From NCBI GenBank assembly GCA_905116865.2, contig CAJHNH020008079.1:172501-236500 (forward strand): a stretch of 64,000 nt of DNA. Direction: 5' to 3'. Position numbers and translations under genes: made by a program. Positions 32,196 to 43,479 of the stretch are shown in pieces (the stretch's first letter is position 1; every line of letters starts with the position of its first letter). This DNA comes from Candidula unifasciata. Taxonomy: Eukaryota; Mollusca; Gastropoda; Stylommatophora; Geomitridae. A model generated the notes under the pieces. It worked only from the letters and a program-made list of their open reading frames with translations, searched no databases and was not told the DNA's origin.

Positions 32196-32429
32196 TTGAG
32201 TTTTGTGGGCTCGATTTTTAGCTACATTGTTCGGTTCAAAGGTACGATTGTTTCGGAATCTCATATGGTCAGTACTGGAGCTACGAAGTTTGTGCGACGT
32301 TCTGGCGGACAGCTGCACTTTGGGGGAGAGGTTGAACCATTAGGGTACAGCCTAGCATAGTAAAATTAGTCAGGAGCCATATCCACCTTGAAGATCGGCA
32401 GAAACAGGTCTCTAATACGTTTTCTGCTC

Positions 32430-34580
32430 CTGGTTGTACACTATCAGGGACCGCTGTTAATCTGTTTCCTGATTGTACACTGTCAGGGACCACTGTTAAT
32501 CTGTTTCCTGATTGTACACTGTCAGGGACCACTGTTAATCTGTTTCCTGATTGTACACTGTCAGTGACCACTGTTAATCTGTTTCCTGATTGTACACTGT
32601 CAGTGACCACTGTTAATCTGTTTCCTGATTGTACACTGTCAGTGACCGCTGTTAATCTATTTCCTGATTGTACACTATCAGTGACCGCTGTTAATCTATT
32701 TCCTGATTGTACACTGTCAGTGACCACTGTTAATCTATTTCCTGATTGTACACTGTCAGTGACCACTGTTAATCTATTTCCTGATTGTACACACTGTCAG
32801 TGACCACTGTTAATCTATTTCCTGATTGTACACTGTCAGTGACCACTGTTAATCTATTTCCTGATTGTACACTGTCAGGGACCACTGTTAATCTGTTTCC
32901 TGATTGTACACTGTCAGTGACCACTGTTAATCTGTTTCCTGATTGTACACTATCAGTGACCGCTGTTAATCTGTTTCCTGATTGTACACTGTCAGTGACC
33001 ACTGTTAATCTATTTCTTGATTGTACACTGTCAGTGACCGCTGTTAATCTATTTCCTGATTGTACACTATCAGTGACCGCTGTTAATCTATTTCCTGATT
33101 GTACACTACCAGGGACCACTGTTAATCTATTTCCTGATTGTACACTACCAGGGGCCGCTGTTAATCTATTTCCTGATTGTACACTGTCAGTGACCGCTGT
33201 TAATCTGTTTCCTGATTGTACACTATCAGTGACCACTGTTAATCTATTTCCTGATTGTACACTGTCAGTGACCACTGTTAATCTATTTCCTGATTGTACA
33301 CTATCAGTGACCGCTGTTAATCTATTTCCTGATTGTACACTGTCAGTGACCGCTGTTAATCTATTTCCTGATTGTACATTATCAGTGACCACTGTTAATC
33401 TATTTCCTGATTGTACACTGTCAGTGACCGCTGTTAATCTATTTCCTGATTGTACACTGTCAGTGACCGCTGTTAATCTATTTCCTGATTGTACATTATC
33501 AGTGACCGCTGTTAATCTATTTCCTGATTGTACACTGTCAGTGACCGCTGTTAATCTATTTCCTGATTGTACACTGTCAGTGACCGCTGTTAATCTATTT
33601 CCTGATTGTACACTATCAGTGACCGCTGTTAATCTATTTCCTGATTGTACATTATCAGTGACCACTGTTAATCTATTTCCTGATTGTACACTGTCAGTGA
33701 CCGCTGTTAATCTATTTCCTGATTGTACACTGTCAGTGACCGCTGTTAATCTATTTCCTGATTGTACACTATCAGTGACCGCTGTTAATCTATTTCCTGA
33801 TTGTACACTGTCAGTGACCGCTGTTAATCTATTTCCTGATTGTACACTGTCAGTGACCGCTGTTAATCTATTACCTGATTGTACACTGTCAGTGACCGCT
33901 GTTAATCTATTTCCTGATTGTACACTGTCAGTGACCGCTGTTAATCTATTTCCTGATTGTACACTGTCAGTGACCGCTGTTAATCTATTTCCTGATTGTA
34001 CACTGTCAGTGACCGCTGTTAATCTATTTCCTGATTGTACATTATCAGTGACCACTGTTAATCTATTTCCTGATTGTACACTGTCAGTGACCGCTGTTAA
34101 TCTATTTCCTGATTGTACACTGTCAGTGACCGCTGTTAATCTATTTCCTGATTGTACATTATCAGTGACCGCTGTTAATCTATTTCCTGGTTGTACACTA
34201 TCAGGGTCCGCTGTTAATCTATTTCCTGATTGTACATTATCAGTGACCGCTGTTAATCTATTTCCTGATTGTACATTATCAGTGACCACTGTTAATCTAT
34301 TTCCTGATTGTACACTGTCAGTGACCGCTGTTAATCTATTTCCTGATTGTACACTGTCAGTGACCGCTGTTAATCTATTTCCTGATTGTACATTATCAGT
34401 GACCGCTGTTAATCTATTTCCTGGTTGTACACTATCAGGGTCCGCTGTTAATCTATTTCCTGATTGTACATTATCAGTGACCGCTGTTAATCTATTTCCT
34501 GATTGTACATTATCAGAGACCGCTGTTAATCTATTTCCTGATTGTACACTGTCAGGGACCGCTGTTAATCTATTTCTTGA
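32430..34580 (+). repeat. 39-bp minisatellite, about 55 copies, open on both strands
   Basis: The unit is CTGTTAATCTATTTCCTGAT plus TGTACACTGTCAGTGACCG. As 39 equals 13 codons, the plus strand is open as repeats of TAVNLFPDCTLSV (637 codons at 32785-34698) and the minus strand as repeats of VTDSVQSGNRLTA (506 codons at 32769-34289). A 2-bp insertion near 32791 (ACACACTG) shifts both frames. Main variants are GCT/ACT, CTA/CTG, CTG/CTA/TTA and GTG/GGG; two of these are silent in the plus frame. An unusual unit (CCTGGTTG...CAGGGTCC) recurs at 34186 and 34420, 234 bp or six units apart, so a six-unit block was duplicated. No start context, promoter or second domain supports a protein; the end of the plus frame after 34580 is non-repetitive and unrecognised. 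Confidence 0.97.
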
Positions 34581-34589
34581 TATTGTGTG

Positions 34590-35090
34590 TCCAGGACATT
34601 CAGGTTTGCGGGATAAGCATGCTGGTATCTTGTCTGCTACCGCGCCTCTCTGTGGTGAGCTACTTTATGATAAAGGAGACGCGTGGAGGCTTAGATAATT
34701 AGTGCAGTAGAAAAGACAACGAATACTTACTTTAAAAGACTATTTGAACAAGGGGGCGGGGTGTTCTGAAAGATATTCAGCTCTTGGGTAGAAGCGTAGG
34801 TGAACTTCTAATCATCTCGCAACTGGCACTGTTAGCAAGTGAACTTTTCGTTGACTACTGAGGAGACGGAGCACGTGTGGGAATATCCTGAGTGCAGGGG
34901 TGTCAGTTCTTGATTTATTCATGCCAGCTGTATAAAATATCTACCCAGTTATCTTATACCAATCGCTTGCCTTCATTCCCCCCCCCCCCCAACCCTCTTT
35001 CTGCAGTATTGTTTTAATGAGTAGCCACGTGCCGAGTGGTGAAGACGTTTGGTTGTCTGAACGCCGAGTTATCTTGCTAATCTTTCTTAT
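34590..35090. other. No recognisable feature
   Basis: Contains C13 at 34978-34990. Nothing else supported. Confidence 0.4.
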
Positions 35091-35096
35091 TGAGCC

Positions 35097-35157
35097 TAGG
35101 GCGGCGCGTGGTGTAGAGGTAATGTTACTCCATGTCCGGCGGTTCGTTGCCACCTGC
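35097..35157 (+). mobile_element. tRNA-like SINE head fragment
   Basis: GGCGGCGCGTGGTGTAGAGG (box A-like TGGTGTAGAGG) is followed after about 25 bp by a box B-like GGCGGTTCGTTGCC. No SINE body follows; the reverse transcriptase tail begins immediately after. Confidence 0.45.
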
Positions 35158-35164
35158 TTGAAGT

Positions 35165-35345
35165 CTTAGATGTTCATTAGATCCATGACTGAGTCTTCCC
35201 TGATGATGGTTCTAGTAGGGTCCCTCTTGGTCTTCTCAGTTTTCTTGTCCATTCTGCTGTCCATGAGAGCGCGTGATGGAGAAGTCTGGTCTTATACATT
35301 CTGAATGCATGGCTGATGTAGTTCCAACGGCGCTTTTCTATAAAT
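35165..35345 (-). mobile_element. Non-LTR retrotransposon reverse transcriptase tail (decayed)
   Basis: The minus strand reads IEKRRWNYISHAFRMYKTRL, LHHALSWTAEW and LRRPRGTL, matching the KRRWKYIGHVLRM ... HHALxWxPxGxRKRGRPRxT tail of animal non-LTR reverse transcriptases. In-frame stops follow. It is a different family from the RTE fragments in the first 3 kb. Confidence 0.75.
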
Positions 35346-35349
35346 TGGA

Positions 35350-35865
35350 TACATCATCTTGCTTGTCTAAACGCTGTTAGCTCACTAACAGATTAACCTG
35401 GTCTTAAGAGAAGGGTGTGACCAGGAAATCTAGCCGATACGGGCAGGGACAGGGCAGATGGACATATAGTCAGACAAGTACGGGTACCATCTGAATTGAA
35501 ACTCAGCGATTGACAATGAGGTCAGGGTGTTGAAGGGAATTTCCAGAGTGGTAATGTCGATTCTTAACGTAACTCAACTCTACTCAACACTGGTAGTTAC
35601 AGACAGTAACCAGTTTTTACAATTTATGGTTGGAAATCTAAATGCCAGAATTATCAGTCGAGTCATAGGATTCAGACCGAAAACTCCTAGTAATGCAACA
35701 TCACCCAGCGACTACACTTCGACCCTTCTGTTAGACAACAAATCAGATAACCTTAATAAAAGCTTCCGTTCAATGTTGTTGCTGTTTGCGGTCGCCAGCT
35801 TTAAACCCTGGTGGAAAGACCTGGTTGTTCGTCTATTTTTGGACTTTGGCTTTATTCTAGGACCT
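35350..35865. other. No recognisable gene
   Basis: The 113-codon plus frame at 35527-35868 has no domain that I can identify and no supporting signal. Confidence 0.35.
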
Positions 35866-35869
35866 TAGT

Positions 35870-36130
35870 TTTGCGTGTGCATCCGTTTTACAAATCTTGC
35901 TTATTTGTATGCAGACTGTTGTTTCCTTTGTCTCTCAGACGATGCACTCCGACTTCGAAATAAGTCGCCTCTTAAGACATGCTTTGTGTGGAGGCAGTGG
36001 GTCTGTTCTTGTTTTCTCCCATAGCTGGACCCCGGAACCCACACGGGGAGCCGTCGTGCAATCAGAGTCTCTCTGTGTGCCATACAGTTTTGTCTCCACT
36101 GAAATTGGAACATGCCAGATTGGGTGTGTG
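35870..36130 (-). repeat. Dispersed repeat family C fragment
   Basis: On the plus strand GTGCATCCGTTTTACAAATC, CTTATTTGTATGCAGACTG, TGTCTCTCAGACGATGCA, AGGCAGTGGGTCTGTTCTTG and GGACCCCGGAACCCACACGG are the reverse-complement words of the 24.7-kb copy. Confidence 0.65.
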
Positions 36131-36547
36131 TTAGCAGCATGCAGTTTCATTTTGGAGCACATAGTTTTGATTTGCCAAGTTTCAGGCACGCGTCTCCTTG
36201 TTTCAGGGACCGAATGTGGACTGTCCTAAGTGGACTGCATGTTTTCACTGACGGGTTTGCACTGAGAGGATCGACCTCATTGCACTGGGTTTTGTCGTAC
36301 ATGGCTGGGCCACTCTCCCCAGAAGGGTTAACCGCCTGCCTTAGAAAGCACGAACTCCATGACTCTAGCGACGATCTAAAAATCTCTTTAAAATAGCGCC
36401 CATGAAAAGAACGGCCCAGTCTGAGAAACAAATCAACGATCTCCAAAGCGCAAGACAAGCCGGCGCAGCTGTTGAAGACCATCTCCCATCCGTCCTATAA
36501 AACAGGTTACAGGACGTTGCAGAACCAACGCCAGCAGCCCCTGGCTC

Positions 36548-36722
36548 TTGTGTGGTTTCTCTAGGCAAATTTACGTCTAGTAGTTTGCTATTGCTTTCTG
36601 GACGGTCTGCCGCCTGATACCACAGTCGAAACCAACGCTGGGCCCATGGCCCGCAGCTGGAATCGAACCCGGCACTCCGGCATTACGAAGAGTTCGCATC
36701 GACTTAGCCACAGAGCCGACTC
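36548..36722 (-). mobile_element. SINE family A copy (tRNA-derived)
   Basis: The best copy of the family. Minus strand: box A-like TGTGGCTAAGTCGATG, box B GGGTTCGATTCC (plus-strand 36660-36671), then the body GTTGGTTTCGACTGTGGTAT, CCAGAAAGCAATAGCAAAC and TTTGCCTAGAGAAACC. Head and body are collinear with 15128-15310. Confidence 0.85.
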
Positions 36723-36723
36723 C

Positions 36724-37175
36724 TATAAAGCAAGCTATTGTGTATCTAGAAAGCGCGAGGTACACCGTCGTAGCCATAGAAAATGGACCCCTCCCACCCA
36801 CCATAAAACCAGGGCTGCCAATGGGATTTTTTTTTTGGAAGAACCCAGCTTAGCTGAACAAAAACCCAAGCAATACATAAACGAAAAAAAAAGCACCCCA
36901 GATTGTTAAAATGTACAAAATGTATATTTACGAAACGAAACATTTACCACTTTTATATAAGGTTATATTTAAAAAAAAAACCCAGATTTCCCCCAGGCGT
37001 CAAATAAAAACCCAGATCCGCGGGGGGGGGGGGGGGGGAGGAACAGCATTAGTAGCCCTGCATAAAACAAGCTATTGTGTATCTAGAAAACGCGAGGCAC
37101 ACCGTCGTAGCCATGGAAAAAGGACCCCTCCCACCCACCATAAAACAAGCTGCTGTATATCTAGAGACCCAAAGC
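36724..37175 (+). repeat. 80-bp tandem repeat, about 2.5 copies, split by a MITE
   Basis: The unit contains AAGCTATTGTGTATCTAGAA, CGCGAGGCACACCGTCGTAG and GGACCCCTCCCACCCACCAT. The first copy is at 36728-36809, the second at 37061-37140 and a partial third to about 37175. Removing the element at 36810-37060 restores the direct repeat. Confidence 0.85.
36810..37060. mobile_element. hAT-type MITE with 8-bp target duplication
   Basis: A 251-bp insertion with perfect 8-bp flanks CATAAAAC (36802-36809 and 37061-37068). Its ends are inverted: left CAGGGCTGCCAATGG, right on the opposite strand CAGGGCTACTAATGC, 12 of 15 identical. An 8-bp duplication and CAGGG ends are typical of hAT. The inside is A-rich and contains G17 (37022-37038); there is no coding region. 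Confidence 0.85.
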
Positions 37176-37179
37176 GCCA

Positions 37180-38035
37180 GCTAGGCAATATTCACATGAT
37201 TTAAGGCCTGGTAAAAAAAACGAGACTATCAGGCCACACTTTTACCTTCTACAGACGAGCGGTGAGTCCCTGATTGGGCCGAGTGTCTCATGTGACCACA
37301 ACCACACGCTTGTGAAGCAGGAGAGACAACCCGAATTTTGCCACAGCCAGCCCCTTGATCTGAGGCACGGACAATTTACTTTGGCGTCTTTCCTTTCCGA
37401 GGACCAACTTTAAGGTAGGAACAAACCTCAGCACTTCAAAAGTTGGTTTTCTTTTCTGGAGAGTTGGTATTTTATTTCTTTCACTGAAACAGCAGATCGT
37501 ATCCTATAATTAAATTGTGTTAACCTTTGAGGCTAGAAAAAGAACTTGAGTACGTGAGGAAAATGGTACACAATTGAGCTGTGTGTGTGTGTGTATGTGT
37601 ACGAGAGAGAGAGGGCGTGAAAGAACAACACAAAACTGTTATAAGTTGAACGCACTAGTTCGTCGCATCTGGAAGAACCCCGATATAGTTAACCCTTTGT
37701 GGGTGCAAAGTGAAATCAGATCCGTGCTAGTTCTCATTGGATGTCGCTGTAGATCCGACAAACTGCAACACGGATTTACGTTATTTTCGGTGAGAATATA
37801 GGCGGGCCCTTATTTATCTAGTGATTTCTAATTAGGTTTCATCATCTTTCTTATCGCTCGACCCAGGAACGACAGTAAGCTAGTACAGTTTTGTTTGGTT
37901 TGTTTCTTTATGTAGGAGACGTTTACTATGATTGGTAGTGTTTATTCGATTTCATCATCTGTCTGTGTCTGTCGAAGACGCACAAGGTAAAATTAGCGTA
38001 GTGCTGAAATTATTCGGCTAGTTTTATTTAATTAG
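37180..38035. other. No recognisable gene; short (GT)n
   Basis: A GT run lies at about 37580-37594. At 37689 TTAACCCTTTG resembles a piggyBac end but has no partner. Confidence 0.4.
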
Positions 38036-38039
38036 CTGT

Positions 38040-38365
38040 TGACTTTGTACAGGAATAGAAAGTTTAATTTTCGATGTCAGCCTTATAAGATAAGAGAAAG
38101 TTGAATTTTAGATGTCAACTTTTAAAGTAATGGAAAGTTTACTATTATATGTCGACTTATACAGTAATAGAAAGTAATTTTTACATCTGATCGATAAGTA
38201 ATGAAAAGTTTAGTTGTAGATGTCCACTTGAAAAAAAAAATAATGCAAAGTTGATGTTTAGGTGTCGAATTGTTAAGTAATAGAAAGTTGACTGTTAGTG
38301 TTTTTATGTTTTGTTCTCCAAATTAGCGGAGAGTATTGTTAAATGTTGATTTGTAAAGTAATGGG
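38040..38365 (+). repeat. Degenerate tandem repeat of about 42-45 bp, 7-8 copies
   Basis: Blocks of the form GTAATAGAAAGTT...AGATGTC(G/A)ACTT recur through the interval with many substitutions and small indels. It is an old array. Confidence 0.7.
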
Positions 38366-38769
38366 AATTGGACTTTACGATGTGTCAAATATGTCGGTAA
38401 GGACAATCTTTTAGGCGATATCGCCACTGGAGCTATGAAGTGTAACCACATTTTTATAGACTGAACATAAGTAACTGGTTGTTTGGAACACTTCAGTGAT
38501 AACCAGACACACATGATACACTTTGTAGGTTGTGTGTGTGAGAGAAAGGGGCGGGGAGGGGTGAAGAAAGAGATGATGGAAGGTGAATCTAGATGTTTTA
38601 TTTAACAACAAGATAAAAGGAAGTCTACTTTGTCAGTAGGTTTCATCGACATATTATTATTACAATTCAGAATTACCACTCCTGTTTTATAGCAACAGTC
38701 GATTGGTTTTTTATGTCACTTTCCCAGAGTTACAAGTTACATGGTCAGATCGTTATGGACTATCACTTT

Positions 38770-38850
38770 CTCTATCTATAATAATAATAAAATAATAATT
38801 ATTAATAACAATAGTAATGATATTAATAGTAACAACAACAACAACAACAC
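38770..38850 (+). repeat. (AAT)n and (CAA)n short tracts
   Basis: AATAATAAT runs near 38780-38825 followed by CAACAACAA at about 38833-38850. C14 lies at 39068-39081. Confidence 0.8.
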
Positions 38851-39115
38851 AACGCTGAATTGTTCTGCTTGAGTATGATTTGTCGAGTATTACAGTGTTC
38901 AGGTTCCCAACACCTCTTTCTTTAAAAAAGGGATGACGAATAAAGCCCATGAAATTATGCAATCAGTAACATGTCTAACTAAAGCTAGCAGGCTAATTTC
39001 TAAGTTTTAAACTGAGTATGTTCCGCATTAAATGTTAGTCAGATCCAAATGACATTTGACACGACCGCCCCCCCCCCCCCCATTTTTTTTCAATCTCAGC
39101 TAAAAAAAATATTGA

Positions 39116-39602
39116 CAGACTAGTGTCTGCCAAGCATGTCCTCAGAGTGGTGTGTGCCCGCTGTTAGCTCTGCCCAGTATGTCCCACAGACTAGTGTTCA
39201 GCTAGGCTGTCTTGCAGACTAGTATGTGCCCAGGATGTTTCACAGACTAGTATTCAGCTAGGCTGTCTTGCAGACTAGTATGTGCCCAGGATGTCCCACA
39301 GACTAGTATTCAGCTAGGCTGTCTTGCAGACTAGTATGTGCCCATGATGTTCCACAGACTAGTATTCAGCTAGGCTGTCTTGCAGACTAGTATGTGCCCA
39401 TGATGTTCCACAGACTAGTGTTCAGCTAGGCTGTCTTGCAGACTAGTATGTGCCCATGATGTTCCACTAACTAGTATTCAGCTGGGCTGTATTGCAGACT
39501 AGTATGTGCCCATGATGTTCCACTAACTAGTATTCAGCTGGGCTGTATTGCAGACTAGTATGTGCCCATGATGGCCCACACACCAGTGCCTGCCTAGGAT
39601 TG
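39116..39602 (+). repeat. 56-bp minisatellite, about 8-9 copies
   Basis: The unit contains CCACAGACTAGTATTCAGCT, AGGCTGTCTTGCAGACTAGT and ATGTGCCCATGATGTT. GACTAGT occurs twice per unit, suggesting an older shorter period of roughly half the length. Confidence 0.95.
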
Positions 39603-39604
39603 CC

Positions 39605-40500
39605 CACGTAGAAGCGACGAGTGTTATTGGTCAGTATAAAGCCAGGCCCTCTGCATAACCAAATCTGTTTTGAAACTGATCAGCTCAGACATCTTTGAGT
39701 TACTCAAACAGCAATTGCACGACTGTGTTAGGTAGAAAGAGATAAGCTAAAGTCGGCGTTTCCGCATTATTAATTAACGTTTGCTCTTGATTTAGCAAAA
39801 GGAAAACCGCGAGAGACTTGTACCTTTGATTAGACAATAATTATATCAGTTGGCTGTGTAGCGTTTCTGGACTCTGTAAAGTGATACCACAGACCGTGGG
39901 TTTTGTGCAAGCATTCCCACATCGTAAACTACATAGCGACTCCACTGCACCCACCGATTGGTGAACTGCCTACAGGACTAGAAGCAGCCAGCACCTTTCA
40001 AAATGTCGTAAGTACATTTGTTATTCTGTTTCGTGTCCATTGCTTTTGTTTCGTTTTCTGTTTGGAGTTTTTTTTTTCCAGACAAGTTAATTTTTCTCTT
40101 TGGTAATGTTTTCTTTGTTTCATATTTTAAGCAGTTGTGGTGTAGAAATATGGGCTGAAATCCTTTGGCCCAAGACCCCATTCCCATTGCTTTAGACCGG
40201 CTTATAGTACATGTTGCAAGAGCATAATGTAGCACACTAGCATTGAAGAATTTGGACTGCATAAAAATACTAATTAATGTGGTTATCTTTATCCCATAAT
40301 TAAAATACTATTTTTTAAACATGGCAGCCCAAAACAGTCGTGTTTTTTTTTCCCCCACCACTTAACTTTTTATCTCAAAGTTTAATACTTTAGAATAACA
40401 GTTAGGGAGTCTTATTGATTTAAAATAATGTAACTGGAACAGGAAGAATCACAGTAGCACGGGGGGATACAATGGTTTATTACAGCAGACGTTGAACATG
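39605..40500. other. No recognisable feature
   Basis: No domain or repeat recognised on either strand. Confidence 0.4.
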
Positions 40501-40504
40501 TTGT

Positions 40505-40582
40505 CACACACTTACAGTGCACCACATACACACACCTACAGTGCACAACATACACACACCTACAGTGCACCACATACATATG
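40505..40582 (+). repeat. 30-bp tandem repeat, about 2.5 copies
   Basis: CACACACCTACAGTGCACCA followed by CATACA recurs with single changes. Confidence 0.85.
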
Positions 40583-41029
40583 GCCAGTGTCCAGTTGAAA
40601 GCGTGTTGACAGAGTAAGCAGTATGACTGTATGTTCTGTGAGGAGTGGCTAGCCCATCGGTCAGAACGCTTAGCTCTCCATACGGGAGACATAGGCAGTA
40701 CAGGCAATTATTTCAATATATGCAGGGAGATAATAATCGGATAATCGCTGTTTCACATCCACAGCAAATGAGTCCAACCCCCACCCCCAACCCCATAGTT
40801 GCTCTGCTCCTTTACCAAAGAAAATCACAAAGAATGTCCATTTCTGTCCTCTGTGACACATACTGTTGTCTAGCAATTCCAACAGCATACACGCGCATTA
40901 AATGTATAAAACAGCAGACAGAAGTGCTATAGTCTCACAGTAAGAGTTCAGTTGACGTCGATGAAATCAGTCGAGTTACAACAGATCAGTAGCTGCACAC
41001 GCAATTAATCGCATCTTGGTAGACCCATA

Positions 41030-41205
41030 GTTTTATCGGCGTCCGATACGTGATGTAATTAACATAACGCCGGCTGTCTTTACTTCCCAAGTATGTGTTA
41101 GTACCCTAGTGGGGCTGCGAATGTTAACCTTGGCTCCCGTGGATCAATTATAAGTATTCACCCTGCTGTCGATTCGATCCAAGATCAATCAACATGCAAA
41201 CGTCT
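41030..41205 (-). mobile_element. SINE family G, diverged copy
   Basis: On the plus strand AACATAACGCCGGCTGTCTT, TACTTCCCAAGTATG, GTACCCTAGTGGGGCTG and a box B complement near GTCGATTCGATCC (41168-41180) keep the order seen at 19690-19905. Old but nearly full length. Confidence 0.65.
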
Positions 41206-41224
41206 GACACTTTTCCCACCATTG

Positions 41225-41350
41225 AAACATTTGAAAATTATACATAATGTGTTAGCATTACATAAGCCGTAGTGTAATCAAACGGACAACGTTTCGGCGA
41301 TTAGTTTTCTTCAGCACAGCAGTGACGCGAGTAAATCACACACCCCACAA
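41225..41350 (-). other. Hammerhead-like/Penelope-like dispersed repeat
   Basis: Minus strand: GTGCTGAAGAAAACTAATCG followed by CCGAAACGTTGTCCG. GCCGAAACG matches the hammerhead 3' core, while CTGATGA has become CTGAAGA. Shares TGCTGAxGAA-ACTAATCG with the 24.24-kb copy (minus versus plus). Confidence 0.35.
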
Positions 41351-41804
41351 TGTATGAAGCCAACATCTGCAGCGCTGAACTCACTGCAGCCACATTAGTT
41401 AACCAACCACTATTGATCTGTCCTGTGTGTATGTGAGTGTCGTCCATACAGTACCGCAGGGTTGTAAACATGTCCTTAACATGGCTGGCTACCATCCGAT
41501 ACAGTTAAACGCTGATGATTTTAGGACTGTTATAGCTAGCCCCACCACCCTCCCGGTTATATAGGTTGCAAGGTAAGAGAACTGTTTATTGCGTTTCAGG
41601 CAGTTGATTTAGATGTTAATGTTTTTACGTTGGCTGTATGGTGTTATGTATGTCTATCTGGTATGTTATTTCTCAGTTGATTCTCTAGCCAGTACACTTT
41701 TTTGTTGCCTTGCTGAAAAACGATTTTTAATTTGAATGTCTGTTGGAATTCCATATACAATTCCATACCATTCCATATATAGCAGTCTTTCGGTCTTCTT
41801 CTTT

Positions 41805-41880
41805 TTCTTCTTTTGCTTCATTATCATTATCATCATCATCATCTCTTGTTTTTTTTCTGCTGCTCCTGCTCGTCCCCTAC
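41805..41880 (+). repeat. TTC/ATC low-complexity tract
   Basis: TTCTTC runs followed by ATTATCATCATC. The overlapping frames are low complexity. Confidence 0.8.
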
Positions 41881-41979
41881 CTTCTTCTGATACGTCTTTC
41901 GAGGTGTACCAGATGTAGTTATGTTCTATGTCAATGTGGCCTGTTCTGGTATTCTATTGTGTAAGGTTGATCTCATCTG

Positions 41980-42125
41980 TCGGTATTTAGGCGTTGCGAA
42001 CGCGTTTTATAATTCCGAGATACAAGGCTCGCTTCCAGCTGCTGGCGATTTGGTAGCAGACTGCTTTGCGTTGATTTCGACAGTGGGATCAAGAGCCCGC
42101 CGTTGAGTAAGCAGTGGCTAACTCT
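41980..42125 (+). mobile_element. SINE family A copy, plus strand
   Basis: GGCGTTGCGAACGCGTTTTA, TAATTCCGAGATACAAGGCTC, GCTTCCAGCTGCTGG, GTTGATTTCGACAGTGGGAT and AAGCAGTGGCTAACT align with the minus-strand copies at 15128 and 36548. Box B is eroded. Confidence 0.7.
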
Positions 42126-42663
42126 TACATATGAATGTAACCTCTTAGGCATTCCTTCGCCCTCAGATATCTTGTATGAGTTTTGTTTGTCATGTGAAGA
42201 TATTCTTCCAGCACCCAGTTCTCAAAATGCCACAGCTAGATCCTGGTTTGTTGTTGGCTGAACGCCCACAATTTCGGCTTTACACATTGGGCATTTTCTC
42301 ATTACACTCAAGATAAGCAGTATGGGTTTTAAACTCTACAGTCACTGTGACGCCTGCGATTTCTTGCCAACAACTGTTGTCACAACTCCCTACCAAATAG
42401 ACCTCCCCTCTCTCCGCCTACGCGAACTTTCTGCTGCAGAATTACCTCTGTCTGCTTCCTCTTCCCATACCCAGCATGGGGTCCCTTATTGTCTCACTAG
42501 GCCACGTATTTCAAATCCAGTAGACGCAGAGCTTTCAAAACTTGTCATATTGATGGAGACACTTTTTAAGATAAACAATTTCGCGACGCGTTATTTCAGT
42601 CTACTATCAAACTAGAGGTTAAAGTTATTCTATATACGACATACGGACACAAACGTAATTTGT

Positions 42664-43022
42664 TTAACTCTTTACCTCTCTGCGACACACTGCAACCGAC
42701 ACAGTGGGTGGCTACAAGCAGTTTAGAAATCTCTGCAGTAGATTGTACCTTGAACCAACAATGCAGACCTCCCCGCCACCCTCCACTGTAAGCGTCACTC
42801 GTGTCAGACCCGGCGTACCCCTCTCCCAAGCTGTCAGTCACGCAGTCGCTACTGTAGTAGTAAGTAGGTACGTACTGTATGTGCGTGTCAGACACTACAC
42901 GCCTAGCGATGTGGGTCATGTCTAGCAGCTGCACGCTGTGTAGTGAAGCACAAACTACAACTACCGCAGCCACTGGTGGTCTACCCAAACTGGGGGTCCC
43001 TCACTGTGCGTCTGGGGGTTAA
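42664..43022. mobile_element. Tentative TTAA-flanked element
   Basis: TTAA at 42664-42667 and 43019-43022 encloses 359 bp. The left end reads TTAACTCTTTACCTCTC, similar to 12492, but the right end on the opposite strand (TTAACCCCCAGACGC) matches only loosely. Low support. Confidence 0.25.
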
Positions 43023-43209
43023 GTACTTATGTGACCTTTGGCCTCTGTTTGGCAAAGTGGTCGCTTGTCTCGCGGGGAAACACTAGAATCGGCGCGGTGT
43101 CTGCTGGATGCTGGTCTTCATCTACTTAATACACTCACAGTCGTCGATGTGGTGGTCGTTTTCATTGTAGTCGTTTTCATTGTAGTCATCGCCCCTCTTG
43201 ATACTACTG

Positions 43210-43309
43210 CTAATGCTGATGTTGCAACAACGGCTACTACTACTGCTGCTGCTGCTACCACTGACTGAAAGTTCTACAACAAACAGCAGCAACACTACTG
43301 TTACTACAT

Positions 43310-43385
<76 letters not shown>

Positions 43386-43420
43386 AACTACTACTACTAC
43401 TACTGCTGCTACTACTACTA
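43210..43420 (+). repeat. (ACT)n microsatellite
   Basis: Nearly pure ACT/CTA from about 43311 to 43420, with imperfect ACT/GCT flanks from 43210. Poly-Thr and poly-Val frames here are artefacts. Confidence 0.97.
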
Positions 43421-43479
43421 GCATTAGTAGTTGTAGTTTTGCAACGACAAAACTACTGTTATCACTACCACTACTACAA

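Noticed and set aside
32785..34698. 637-codon plus-strand frame as a repeat-protein gene
   Set aside because: It begins inside the array, the opposite strand is equally open, a 2-bp slip breaks it, and no non-repeat domain or promoter supports it.
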